From: DTU018 sp964618175 | Lineage (GTDB): Bacteria; Bacillota; Syntrophomonadia; Syntrophomonadales; Syntrophomonadaceae | Reading direction: 5' to 3' | Assembly (NCBI GenBank): GCA_964618175.1 | Contig: CAZTZX010000011.1 | Coordinates: 1-39,530, forward strand | DNA: 39,530 bases | In this document: positions 24,434 to 32,620 of the stretch, one piece after another | Layout: each line of letters starts with the position of its first letter | How positions within the stretch are numbered: the stretch's first letter is position 1 | Program-made: the position numbers and the translations under genes | The notes under the pieces: model-generated | What the model was told of the DNA's origin: nothing | The model's input: only the letters and a program-made list of their open reading frames with translations | Databases searched by the model: none

Positions 24434-24570
24434 GGAACTCCCCAGCTATTGTTTCTCAAAACGATGCAGTCTGCCTTAGCTGCCCACCCCCTAATTGTGT
24501 TAAACTGAGAATGTGTCTTAGTGTATCAGGCATGCGGTTGGTTGGTTTCGTCTCTGAGAGGAGGAGGGCA

Positions 24571-25287
24571 ATGGTGATAAAGCCTGTTGAGCAGTTGCTT
24601 AGCCCCATGACTAAAAACCGTCTGGATACGCGACCCATGGATAAAAATGACCTCATCCTTTTGGATCAGATACGACAGCAAAAGGTTGATTTGCTGAGCC
24701 AGGGCCTTGATTTTAAGATGGCAGATGCGGTCAGGCCAGATGTACTGGCATCCTGGCTGAGATCTTACCAGCATGGAATGGATCACAATCTCTATAATTA
24801 CGGCCCTGTTCTGGACAAACTCGCTTTCCAAGAGCGACTCCGGCAAAATGATTTGCTTCTTAGGGCTGCCGATCCCTATATCTGCCAATTAGAAGCTATG
24901 TTGTCCGATGCCATTATCCTCTTATCGGATGAAAATGGCGCTATGTTGCGAGTAATTGAAGGTAACGAATCACTAAGACGGCAGAATGAGCGCTTTAACC
25001 TGGTGGAAGGATCGGTTTGGAATGAATCCACGGTGGGCACCTGTGCCCATTGCATCAGCTTGATCGAAGGCACCCCTATGCAAATTTGCGGGCCAGAACA
25101 CTATTTTGAAAAATATGAATTTATATCCTGCTCATCAGCTCCCATTTTAGATGTAAACGATAATCTGGCCGGGTCATTATGTGTAGTTACTTCCAGCTTC
25201 AGTAAACAGAGCTCGCAATCGCTGGGGCTGGTGGTTTCCATGGCCTGGGCAGTTCAAAATCAATTCCAACTATCTTTGCAAAACGAA
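24571..25287 (+). CDS. Sigma-54-dependent activator (AcoR-type), N-terminal sensory part before the gap
   Basis: The N-terminal 239 residues match AcoR-like activators. The helix RPDVLASWLRSYQHGMD is the family's SWxRS..G.D signature, and a GAF domain follows with WNESTVGTCAH, then TPMQICGPEHYFEKYEFISC and SSAPILD. The start is ATG 24571, with GGAGGAGGG directly upstream; a longer open frame from 24400 is rejected. The gene enters the gap at 25288 and continues after it. The small molecule sensed is unknown. The neighbour downstream is a convergent exported flavoprotein, a possible target. Confidence 0.85.
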
Positions 25288-25387
25288 NNNNNNNNNNNNN
25301 NNNNNNNNNNNNNNNNNNNNNNNNNNNNNNNNNNNNNNNNNNNNNNNNNNNNNNNNNNNNNNNNNNNNNNNNNNNNNNNNNNNNNNN
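25288..25387. other. Assembly gap (100 N) inside the sigma-54 activator
   Basis: The frames on the two sides do not agree when 100 bases are assumed (the offset is 1), so the true size is not 100. The start of the AAA+ domain up to the Walker A Gly residues must lie inside, so at least about 130 bases are missing, and a PAS domain could be too. Confidence 0.95.
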
Positions 25388-26248
25388 ACCGGCAAAGAAA
25401 TGTTTGCCCAGGCTATACACCAGCAAAGCAGGGCGGATGGTTCCTTTGTAGCACTTAATTGTGCAGCTATTCCCGCCAATTTAATTGAAAGTGAGCTGTT
25501 TGGGTATGAAGGCGGGGCATTCACTGGGGCAGAACGTCAGGGACGTGCGGGTAAATTGGAGCTGGCTAATGGCGGCACATTGTTTTTGGATGAGATTGGC
25601 GATATGCCCTTAGATCTACAACCAGTACTACTACGAGTTCTGGAGGAGAAAAAGGTAATGCGCCTGGGGGGAAATCGCTACATTCCCATCGACTTTAGAT
25701 TGATAACCGCTAGCAATAAAGATCTACTCGAGCAAGTCGATAACGGCCTATTCCGTGCCGATTTATACTATCGGCTTAAGGTGTTGAAAGTATATATACC
25801 TGCCTTGCGGGAACGTGGTTCGGATATACTTGAACTGGCTCAGCACTTTATCGGCTCCGTTGCTCAACGCCAGAGGATTCCTGAGCCTAAATTGAGTGAT
25901 ACAGCCGCCCTACATATGTTGCACTACCCTTGGCCTGGAAATGTAAGGCAGTTAGAGAATGCCATAATTTACGCCGTCAATATTTGTGAAGGCGGGATTA
26001 TTCTGCCTCAAGATCTCCCCGAAGAGATTACTGACGGAGTTGATCTTTTATTGCCGACCAGCATAAATGCTAACCCTGAATCAGCGCGACCCGATACTAA
26101 TCTCTCCCTGAAAGAAATCGAACGAATAATGATAGCCCAGACCCTGGAACAAACCAACCATAATATATCTGAGGCCGCCCTTCAGCTAGATATGAGTCGC
26201 TCAACTCTATACCGCAAGATCAAAGAATACCAATTGATAAAAAATTGA
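25388..26248 (+). CDS. Sigma-54-dependent activator, AAA+ and Fis-type HTH part after the gap
   Basis: This is the 3' part of the same gene. TGKE at the very start is the end of Walker A. The GAFTGA loop that contacts sigma-54 is present (EGGAFTGAERQGRAG), Walker B is GGTLFLDEIGDM, and the arginine-finger region is RADLYYRLKVL. The C-terminal helix-turn-helix (ISEAALQLDMSRSTLYRKIK) binds the enhancer. All parts needed for ATP-driven opening of sigma-54 promoters are visible. No GG-N10-GC promoter was recognised by eye nearby. A 9-bp stem terminator follows. Confidence 0.9.
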   Translation, partial: TGKEMFAQAIHQQSRADGSFVALNCAAIPANLIESELFGYEGGAFTGAERQGRAGKLELANGGTLFLDEIGDMPLDLQPVLLRVLEEKKVMRLGGNRYIPIDFRLITASNKDLLEQVDNGLFRADLYYRLKVLKVYIPALRERGSDILELAQHFIGSVAQRQRIPEPKLSDTAALHMLHYPWPGNVRQLENAIIYAVNICEGGIILPQDLPEEITDGVDLLLPTSINANPESARPDTNLSLKEIERIMIAQTLEQTNHNISEAALQLDMSRSTLYRKIKEYQLIKN

Positions 26249-26312
26249 TATTCCTAAGCTGATCAGCCGCTTATAGTCCCTAGATCGGGATCAGCTATAG
26301 AAAAAGAGAACA

Positions 26313-26344
26313 ATGGACACCCTTTCTCTCGATCAGGTGTCCAT
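26313..26344 (+). terminator. Terminator of the sigma-54 activator gene
   Basis: ATGGACACC pairs with GGTGTCCAT around a 14-nt loop, followed by a pyrimidine-rich tail (TTCTTCGCTCTCTTTTT). It lies between the convergent activator and flavoprotein genes. Confidence 0.65.
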
Positions 26345-26389
26345 TTCTTCGCTCTCTTTTTGGGGAGGGGGTACTTGATTACTTGCTGA

Positions 26390-28087
26390 CTAACCCAGTT
26401 GTACTATGCTCTTTCCAGCCAGATAACCAAAGGTGAAAGCACGTCCGTGGCTGTTACCGGGCAGATTTACACAGTAGTCATTAGCATAATAGTTACCGGA
26501 AGCGTTGCCGGCCGCATACAGCCCGGGGATCACCTTAAGTTCTTGGTCTAATACCTGCAACTGTTCATTGATCTTTAGTCCTCCCAGGGTTACCAATAAG
26601 GCAGTTCCCAGCGGAGAAGCGTAGAAGGTCGGTTTTTCGATAGTGGTCAAGCAGGCTGCCCGCTTGCCGTAATCATCATCCGTACCTTTCTTGGCCAGAT
26701 CATTGTAGCGTGCTACGGTAGCCAGGAAAACATCCTTGGGCACTTCGATCTTTTGAGCCAATTCTTCCAGACTCTCGGCGCTTCTAATAAAACCTTTTTC
26801 AATATACTGGGCTACATTATCAGGATTATGGAAGTTGGTTCTCATATCCTTACAGGCCACCACCTTGAAAGAAGGTGCTTCTTCCGGCCATTTTGCATCC
26901 CAAATGGCCCAACGAGCGTTGCCGGGCTGTTGACGTTGCGCATTGCATAGGTAGGCATAGGGTAGTTCTTCATTGCCGTAACGCTGGCCGCGTTCATTGA
27001 CATTCAACCAGGGCTGACGCATCAGAGCATCAGCCAGAATTGGCGCACCGGGAACAGCAAAGTCAAAATACATAGGAGCATGGGGGAATTCGTCCATAGC
27101 TGCTCCAATCCACATCCCCATTTTATGTCCGTCACCAGTATTGATAAGTCCATTCACCATTTCAAACATATTAGCGTGGATGTATTTGGTGGAAGGAATG
27201 TAGTATTCACGCATTTCCTGGTCAGCGTTGTAGTCTCCCGAGCACATTACGATACCCTTGTTGCCCACAAATTTCTTGTAGGATCCTTTTTCGCCGGCTA
27301 TTACAGCGGTGACCCGGCCTTTGTTATCATCTTCCCGTACCAGCTGCACCGCCGGAGTCTTGAAGCGAATATCTACACCCGCATCCAGACAGCCTTGCTT
27401 TAAGGTATAGCGCATGGAAGCAGTCCAGGGGTCGGTCCCTTGCGGGGCATCATTGATAGCTACGTCACTGGGATCCATTCTGAAACTTAAGGTAGGAAAT
27501 CCTCTAACTGTAGTTCCGGGGGTCATGGTTTCATCTATGGGTACCGGTTTAGGCTTGCATCCATAACCTTCGGCTTTGGCCATGATCCAGTCGGCTACCA
27601 TACCACTATTATCTGCCCATAGAGAAACAACTCTCTGGTTGCCCTTGTAGGCATTGTAGCGCATGATCTCCTGTACGGCTTCCAATTTGGGAACTGCATT
27701 GTTGATCTGTTTTTGCATTTTGGAACCGATTGCACCATAATCGTTGCCCCGGAAGTTAACCTGCTCAGATTTTTCTATAAGTATAACTTTGGCGCCTTCC
27801 TCCGCTGCAGACATAGCCGCACATAAACCAGACATGCCGCCTCCGACAATAATTACATCTGCGGAAATAGTCTCAGTAATCTCAGAATCCGCTATCGGTG
27901 CGGGCGGTTTCAAGAAGCTGGGAACGTTATCTACCGCAGCTGAGCCAGGATCAGCAGGGGGAGTTTCCTCCGTGCCGCCACATCCAGCTAAAAGGCCAGC
28001 GGAGGCCACCCCCACTGTTCCCAGCGCAGCACCTTTGATAAACGTTCTTCTGGTAAAACCTTTTTCCTGATTCTCCTCAAAACTCAC
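26390..28087 (-). CDS. Tat-exported FAD-dependent reductase lipoprotein (fumarate reductase flavoprotein-like)
   Basis: The 565-residue protein has a twin-arginine signal (FTRRTFIKG, Arg13-Arg14) that ends in a lipobox (GLLAGC, Cys36), so it should be exported folded with FAD and anchored outside the cell. The FAD Rossmann motif is VIIVGGGMSGLCAAMSAAEE, and the C-terminal FAD block is LGGLKINEQ then IPGLYAAGNASGNYYAND. The usual fumarate-reductase HGxNRLGGNA is replaced by VNLPGNSHGRAFTFGYLAG, a variant seen in reductases of unknown or unusual acceptors, so fumarate is not assured. The start at 28087 gives MSFEENQEKG before the signal. It is divergent from the pentaheme cytochrome gene, a likely electron donor. 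Confidence 0.88.
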   Translation of the reverse strand: MSFEENQEKGFTRRTFIKGAALGTVGVASAGLLAGCGGTEETPPADPGSAAVDNVPSFLKPPAPIADSEITETISADVIIVGGGMSGLCAAMSAAEEGAKVILIEKSEQVNFRGNDYGAIGSKMQKQINNAVPKLEAVQEIMRYNAYKGNQRVVSLWADNSGMVADWIMAKAEGYGCKPKPVPIDETMTPGTTVRGFPTLSFRMDPSDVAINDAPQGTDPWTASMRYTLKQGCLDAGVDIRFKTPAVQLVREDDNKGRVTAVIAGEKGSYKKFVGNKGIVMCSGDYNADQEMREYYIPSTKYIHANMFEMVNGLINTGDGHKMGMWIGAAMDEFPHAPMYFDFAVPGAPILADALMRQPWLNVNERGQRYGNEELPYAYLCNAQRQQPGNARWAIWDAKWPEEAPSFKVVACKDMRTNFHNPDNVAQYIEKGFIRSAESLEELAQKIEVPKDVFLATVARYNDLAKKGTDDDYGKRAACLTTIEKPTFYASPLGTALLVTLGGLKINEQLQVLDQELKVIPGLYAAGNASGNYYANDYCVNLPGNSHGRAFTFGYLAGKSIVQLG

Positions 28088-28212
28088 AATATCGACCCCT
28101 TTCTAGGTTTTAGTGCCCCGTTCTCAGTACTCAAATCGGAATTGCTAAATGGTATACTGATTCAGTTTATAAAAACAGTTTAGCATGCGGTGAATTAGGG
28201 CACATCGTTAGG

Positions 28213-28361
28213 TATCACGAACCTTTGGGCCAAACACTGTAGGATGATCCAATTTTGAAAAAGGGGTCGGGATATAGTGATATGCAGCAAGTGCCTGCAG
28301 GTCTCGATCTCATTGGAGGCTATCACGAGACTTTTTTTAAAACACTGTAGGGGCATCCAAT
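28213..28361. repeat. 41-bp imperfect direct repeat in the flavoprotein-cytochrome intergenic region
   Basis: The unit 28213-28253 (TATCACGA, variable 11 bases, AAACACTGTAGG, three variable bases, ATCCAAT) is repeated at 28321-28361. The constant blocks are identical, and the copies start 108 bp apart, about ten helical turns. This pattern suits two regulator-binding sites on one DNA face. The 376-nt divergent region holds no other recognisable feature and no gene. Confidence 0.6.
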
Positions 28362-28463
28362 GGCAAGAAAACACAGGTATTGTAGAATAGGTGCATAGGT
28401 TTAGAAGTATAGTGCCGTCCTCTTGATCCTTGCAGCAGTAATCATACGATGGGGAGGTTTCCA

Positions 28464-29017
28464 ATGGAGAAAAAGAGTTTTCGAGAGAGGTTTTTGAATA
28501 AGAAGACAATTCTTATCCTGGTGGGAGTTGCCATATTCATTGGTGCTGGCACGGGTGTGGGATTACTTAAAGCCGGTGAGAATCCTTCCTTCTGTGGCAT
28601 CTGTCACATTATCACACCCTACTATCAATCCTGGCATGAAGGAGTGTTCTTGGATAACAAGCATGCCCAGGAAGATGTAACCTGTCAAGAATGTCATCAA
28701 AAGAGTATTCCTGAAAAAGCCTCTGAAGGTCTCAACTTTGTCGTTGGTAATTACACCCTGCCTTTAGAAGGCGGCGCCGATAATAATCGAGAATTCTGTT
28801 TAGAATGCCACTCCGAAGAGGGCGAAGGTTCAAGCTGGGATGAGATAAAGGTTGCCACCAATTTTGAGGAATCCAATCCGCATGATTCTCACCATGGTGA
28901 ACAGGAGTGCAGCACCTGCCACAATATGCATGAAAAGTCCTATGCCTTTTGTTCGGACTGTCATATTTTCGACTGGTTAGGAGATCTGGATGAAGAGGCC
29001 TGGGATAAAGCCTGGTA
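28464..29017 (+). CDS. Membrane-anchored pentaheme cytochrome c (NapC/NirT-like), 3' end lost in a gap
   Basis: After a basic start (MEKKSFRERFLNKK) comes one membrane anchor (ILILVGVAIFIGAGTGVGLL), followed by an outside domain with five CxxCH haem sites: CGICH (44-48), CQECH (74-78), CLECH (112-116), CSTCH (149-153) and CSDCH (163-167). Proteins of this type pass electrons from the quinone pool or membrane to outside reductases. The start is ATG 28464, 6 nt after GGGGAGG. About 185 residues are visible and the frame reaches the gap open; the natural end is probably near. Together with the divergent exported flavoprotein it suggests a surface electron chain. Confidence 0.9.
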
Positions 29018-29117
29018 NNNNNNNNNNNNNNNNNNNNNNNNNNNNNNNNNNNNNNNNNNNNNNNNNNNNNNNNNNNNNNNNNNNNNNNNNNNNNNNNNNN
29101 NNNNNNNNNNNNNNNNN
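29018..29117. other. Assembly gap (100 N) between cytochrome and ResB parts
   Basis: The flanks read in one frame across 100 N, but the left side is a multihaem cytochrome and the right side is ResB without its first membrane segments. The missing sequence should hold the cytochrome stop and the ResB start, so it is probably longer than 100 bases. Confidence 0.95.
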
Positions 29118-30014
29118 TCTTTGTTACCCTATACTTTTTTCCAGACTCCTTTTTTTGAGCTCCTCTTGCTGCTATTGCTATTTAACATGATTCTCTGCAC
29201 GATTAACCGTATTAAACGTACTTATCGCGTACTGATTGCTAAAACAGGTAGTCGGGTATGGTTGCGTCAGCTGGGAGTTATCTCACTGCATTTAGGCATA
29301 GTGCTGATCTTAATAGGTGGTCTGGTATATTCTACTTCCGGTCAAAATGACACAATACATCTAATGTCCGGTGATCAAGTAGATATGGCGCAGGTATTGG
29401 ATATTAAACACCCCTTTACTCTACAGTTGGATGAGTTCAGAATCGAGTTTAACGAGGATGGTTCTCCCTCGCAATATATTTCCGAGGTCACCGTTCTGGA
29501 ACAAGGACAAGCAGTCGAGCGGATAGCGATCAGTGTAAACTATCCTCTAAATTATCGGGGGGTTAAGGCCTATCAAAGCAGCTTTGGCCATTTAATAACT
29601 ACCCAGTATGTCGCTAAGAACGGTGCCGAAAAGGTGGAGGGCTTTTTGGAAGGCCAGTGGTTGGAACCGGCTGATACCGACCGAAAGATTAAAGTCTATA
29701 AATATATACCCAATTTTGACCCCAACCATGGTATGGTATCTGTTTCTATGCGCCCTGACAATCCTCACATCGTCTTTTCAGTTTATGAAGATGACAAACT
29801 TCTGGGAGTAGGCGCAGCCAAAATTAATGAGCCTACCCAGATCGATGAAAATACCTATATAACTTTCAGTGCTGTTGAGCCTTACACTATCCTGGATGTT
29901 AAAGCCGATCCCGGCCTACCTGTGGTACTGGTGGGCGGAATTATATTGATGTTGGGAGTATGCCTGGCTCTATTGGCCGCCCCGGTAAGAAAGAAAAAAT
30001 CTAACCAACTATAA
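29118..30014 (+). CDS. resB: Cytochrome c biogenesis protein ResB (Ccs1), 5' end lost in the gap
   Basis: ResB works with CcsA to carry haem across the membrane and attach it to apocytochrome c (system II). The visible 298 residues begin within the second hydrophobic segment (FFELLLLLLLFNMILCTINR), continue with a third (LGVISLHLGIVLILIGGLVY), a large outside domain with YPLNYRGVKAYQSSFG typical of ResB, and a last membrane helix (VVLVGGIILMLGVCLALLAA). The first 60-80 residues are in the gap. It lies directly upstream of ccsA and downstream of a multihaem cytochrome, its likely client. Confidence 0.88.
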   Translation, partial: SLLPYTFFQTPFFELLLLLLLFNMILCTINRIKRTYRVLIAKTGSRVWLRQLGVISLHLGIVLILIGGLVYSTSGQNDTIHLMSGDQVDMAQVLDIKHPFTLQLDEFRIEFNEDGSPSQYISEVTVLEQGQAVERIAISVNYPLNYRGVKAYQSSFGHLITTQYVAKNGAEKVEGFLEGQWLEPADTDRKIKVYKYIPNFDPNHGMVSVSMRPDNPHIVFSVYEDDKLLGVGAAKINEPTQIDENTYITFSAVEPYTILDVKADPGLPVVLVGGIILMLGVCLALLAAPVRKKKSNQL

Positions 30015-30052
30015 CTTTTAATCATAACTCTACTTGGATGGGAGAGAACCTC

Positions 30053-30841
30053 ATGGGATCAATGCTGGCAATGGTAGTATATGTGGTGCTGTTTGCTTAT
30101 TTGCTATCGGCGGTACTCTATTTTGCGGGAAGTAAAACCGATAAGGAAAATATTCTTAAGTTAGCTCTGCTTATGGCCGTATTGGGATGCGCACTTCACC
30201 TGGCTGTTCTGGTAATGAGAACTATTTTAACAGGAATGCTGCCCTTGACTAATGGAATGGATTATCTCCTGAGTTTTACCTGGATAACGGTTCTATTGTA
30301 TTTGCTGCTGACATCCCGTTACCAACTGAAGTCTGCCGGAGGAATAGTGCTACTGCTGTCGGCCCTGATGCTATCCCTGGTGCTGATCTTAATGAAAGAT
30401 CAGCTGGGATCAGTAGCACCACTGATGCCTGCCCTGAAAAGTCCCTGGCTTACAGTGCATGTTGTTACCGCTGCCGTATCTTATTCTGCATTTACTCTGG
30501 CGGCAGGCCTGGCGGTAATGCAATTCTTTCCAGCCGGCCAATCCATAAGAGATGATTATGTCTATCTTGTGGTTGCGGGGGGCTTTGCCCTTTTGTCTAT
30601 ATCCATTGTTCTGGGCGCGATCTGGGCCGAGCAAGCCTGGGGACGTTACTGGTCCTGGGATCCTAAAGAGACCTGGGCTCTAATAACTTGGATCATATAC
30701 GCTGTCTACCTGCATGTTCATCGCACCCGGGAATGGCGAGGCAATGCCGCCCGCTGGATGGTTATTGGTGGTTTTGTTCTGGTATTGTTTACTTTCTTCG
30801 GAGTCAATTACCTATTGCCAGGGTTGCATAGCTATGCCTGA
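30053..30841 (+). CDS. ccsA: Cytochrome c assembly protein CcsA (ResC)
   Basis: The 262-residue membrane protein carries the haem-handling WWD-type motif of the family, WGRYWSWDPKETWALITW, between hydrophobic helices, with flanking histidines (His in YLHVHRTREWRG and in LTVHVVT) that can ligate haem. At least seven membrane segments are visible. With ResB it forms the haem lyase of system II. The start is ATG 30053, 6 nt after GGAGAG; an ATG at 30038 overlaps that site. A tatA gene follows after 60 nt. Confidence 0.92.
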   Translation: MGSMLAMVVYVVLFAYLLSAVLYFAGSKTDKENILKLALLMAVLGCALHLAVLVMRTILTGMLPLTNGMDYLLSFTWITVLLYLLLTSRYQLKSAGGIVLLLSALMLSLVLILMKDQLGSVAPLMPALKSPWLTVHVVTAAVSYSAFTLAAGLAVMQFFPAGQSIRDDYVYLVVAGGFALLSISIVLGAIWAEQAWGRYWSWDPKETWALITWIIYAVYLHVHRTREWRGNAARWMVIGGFVLVLFTFFGVNYLLPGLHSYA

Positions 30842-30901
30842 TGTTAAATAAGACGCGAAAGTTTGATGTTTCTCTGCAAGTGATGAAAAGGGAGGATCTC
30901 T

Positions 30902-31081
30902 ATGTTTGGTTTAATTGGAAACTTTGGGCCCTGGGAATTAGTGTTCATACTGGCTGTCGTGCTAATCATTTTTGGGCCGGGCAAACTTCCCCAACTGGCA
31001 GAATCCATGGGTAAAGCCATTAAGGGTTTCAAGAAAGCCCAACAGGATGACCCACCAACGAACGAAGAAGAAAATGTCTAG
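30902..31081 (+). CDS. tatA: Twin-arginine translocase subunit TatA, copy 1
   Basis: TatA forms the protein-conducting assembly of the Tat pathway. The 59-residue protein has the FGP-type start (MFGLIGNFGPWEL), one membrane helix (VFILAVVLIIFGPGKLP) and an amphipathic helix (LAESMGKAIKGFKKA), then an acidic tail. The ATG at 30902 follows GGGAGG. It lies downstream of ccsA and close to the Tat-dependent flavoprotein gene. Copy 2 at 34593 is almost identical over 45 residues. No tatC is in the window. Confidence 0.9.
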   Translation: MFGLIGNFGPWELVFILAVVLIIFGPGKLPQLAESMGKAIKGFKKAQQDDPPTNEEENV

Positions 31082-31241
31082 GAATCGGCAAACCTTCAGG
31101 CTCAGCAACCTTCTTGCGGCCTTTTGCCCGTTTTGCCAAGGCTGCTCTGTATTAATATTTGGATAGAGGCAAATTACGCTATGATTTGTGTATACTAAGG
31201 GAGTCAGGATATACAATATTATCGAGAAGGAAGGTGCTTAT

Positions 31242-32429
31242 ATGAGTTTTGCCATAACTGATAAAGTACGCTGGGTAGGAAAAATCGATTGGGAATTACA
31301 AACTTTCCACGGAGAAGAATATTCCACTCACCGGGGCAGTTCCTACAACTCTTATTTGATCCAGGATCAGAAAACCGTTCTAATTGACACCGTATGGGAG
31401 CCTTTCGCGGTTGAATACGTGAAAAAATTAAAGAAGCAAATCGACTTGCAGCAAATTGACTATATCATCGCTCATCATGCGGAAAGTGACCACAGTGGCG
31501 CCCTTCCGGAACTGATGAGAGAAATTCCGGATACACCGATATACTGCACCGCTACCGGGGCCAAGATTCTTAAGGGACACTACCATCAAGATTGGAACTT
31601 TATTCCCTTTAAGACGGGCGACACGCTAGACATAGGTTCCAGTCAACTGATATTTGTGGAAGCCAAGATGCTCCATTGGCCGGACAGTTCTTTCACGTAT
31701 ATGACAGGGGATAACATTTTATTCAGCAATGATGCTTTTGGACAGCATTACGCTTCCGAGCTTATGTATAACGATTTGGTGGATCAGGCCGAATTGTACC
31801 AGGAAGCCATCAAATACTATGCCAATATACTTACGCCCTTCAGTCCGCTGGTGACTAAAAAGATCCAGGAAGTTCTCAGTCTAGACCTGCCCGTTAATAT
31901 GATCGCGCCCAGTCATGGCGTGATCTGGAGGGACAACCCTGCTCAAATCATTAATAAATACCTACAATGGGCCAACAGTTATCAGGAAAACCAGATCACC
32001 ATTGTCTACGATACTATGTGGAACGGCACCAAAAGAATGGCTGAAGCCATAGCTGAGGGTATTAGTGCCGCCGACAAAGACGTGGCGGTTAAGCTTTTTA
32101 ATATTGGGCGTTCCGACAAAAATGATGTTTTGACAGAAGTATTTAAGTCCAAAGCTTTTATGGTTGGTTCTTCTACCATTAACCGGGGTATACTCTCCGG
32201 TGCCGCCAGTGTTTTGGAAATGATAGCTGGATTAGGCTTGAAAAACAAAAAAACCGCCGCTTTCGGCTCCTACGGTTGGAGCGGTGAGTCAGTGAAGATC
32301 ATAGAAGCCCGTTTGCAGGATGCTAAATTGGATGTCATAGGACCTGGCCTGAAGGTACTGTGGAATCCCGACACTGAAAGCTATTCTCAATGCGTGGAAT
32401 TCGGCAAAGCTTTTGTATCCCAACTATAA
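31242..32429 (+). CDS. FprA-type flavodiiron protein
   Basis: This family reduces oxygen or nitric oxide in anaerobes as protection. The 395-residue protein has an N-terminal metallo-beta-lactamase domain with the di-iron ligands HAESDH (His79, Glu81, Asp83, His84 region), GDNILFSNDAFGQHY and APSHGVIW, and a C-terminal flavodoxin domain with the FMN phosphate loop YDTMWNGTKRMAEAIA. The start is ATG 31242 with GAAGGAAGG upstream. It is monocistronic with a terminator. The electron donor, usually a rubredoxin, is not adjacent. Confidence 0.93.
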   Translation: MSFAITDKVRWVGKIDWELQTFHGEEYSTHRGSSYNSYLIQDQKTVLIDTVWEPFAVEYVKKLKKQIDLQQIDYIIAHHAESDHSGALPELMREIPDTPIYCTATGAKILKGHYHQDWNFIPFKTGDTLDIGSSQLIFVEAKMLHWPDSSFTYMTGDNILFSNDAFGQHYASELMYNDLVDQAELYQEAIKYYANILTPFSPLVTKKIQEVLSLDLPVNMIAPSHGVIWRDNPAQIINKYLQWANSYQENQITIVYDTMWNGTKRMAEAIAEGISAADKDVAVKLFNIGRSDKNDVLTEVFKSKAFMVGSSTINRGILSGAASVLEMIAGLGLKNKKTAAFGSYGWSGESVKIIEARLQDAKLDVIGPGLKVLWNPDTESYSQCVEFGKAFVSQL

Positions 32430-32470
32430 TATTGCTGATCCAACCGTATAGCAATTCTTGACTTCGACCC

Positions 32471-32509
32471 GGACGCTTTTGGCTCCTAATCAGCCCAAGC
32501 GTCCTTTCT
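32471..32509 (+). terminator. Terminator of the flavodiiron protein gene
   Basis: GGACGCTT pairs with AAGCGTCC (32471-32478, 32497-32504), with an inner GGCT/AGCC stem, and a TTTCTCATT tail follows. It lies 41 nt beyond the stop. Confidence 0.7.
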
Positions 32510-32568
32510 CATTCAGCCCCGATTTTTCTAGGTTATAAGCCGTGTAAATGTAATCTTAAAAAAACCGC

Positions 32569-32599
32569 TTGACCTTCACGCAACGGAAAGGTTTATAGT
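32569..32599 (+). promoter_or_regulatory. MerR-type promoter and operator
   Basis: TTGACC (32569-32574) and TATAGT (32594-32599) are 19 nt apart, longer than the usual 17. The spacer holds the inverted repeat ACCTTCACG/CGGAAAGGT. A 19-nt spacer with an internal inverted repeat is the classical architecture of MerR-family promoters, and the MerR gene starts 22 nt later, so it is likely autoregulated. Confidence 0.7.
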
Positions 32600-32620
32600 A
32601 GCAGTGAAAGGAGGGTGGCT

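Noticed and set aside
28088..28463. Sigma-54 promoter (GG-N10-GC) for the flavoprotein or cytochrome gene
   Set aside because: No site with the required GG and GC spacing was found by eye on either strand, so the link to the sigma-54 activator remains unproven.
28464..30014. A fused cytochrome-ResB protein
   Set aside because: The fusion depends on reading through 100 N of arbitrary length. ResB lacks its normal first membrane segments, so two genes split by the gap are more likely.
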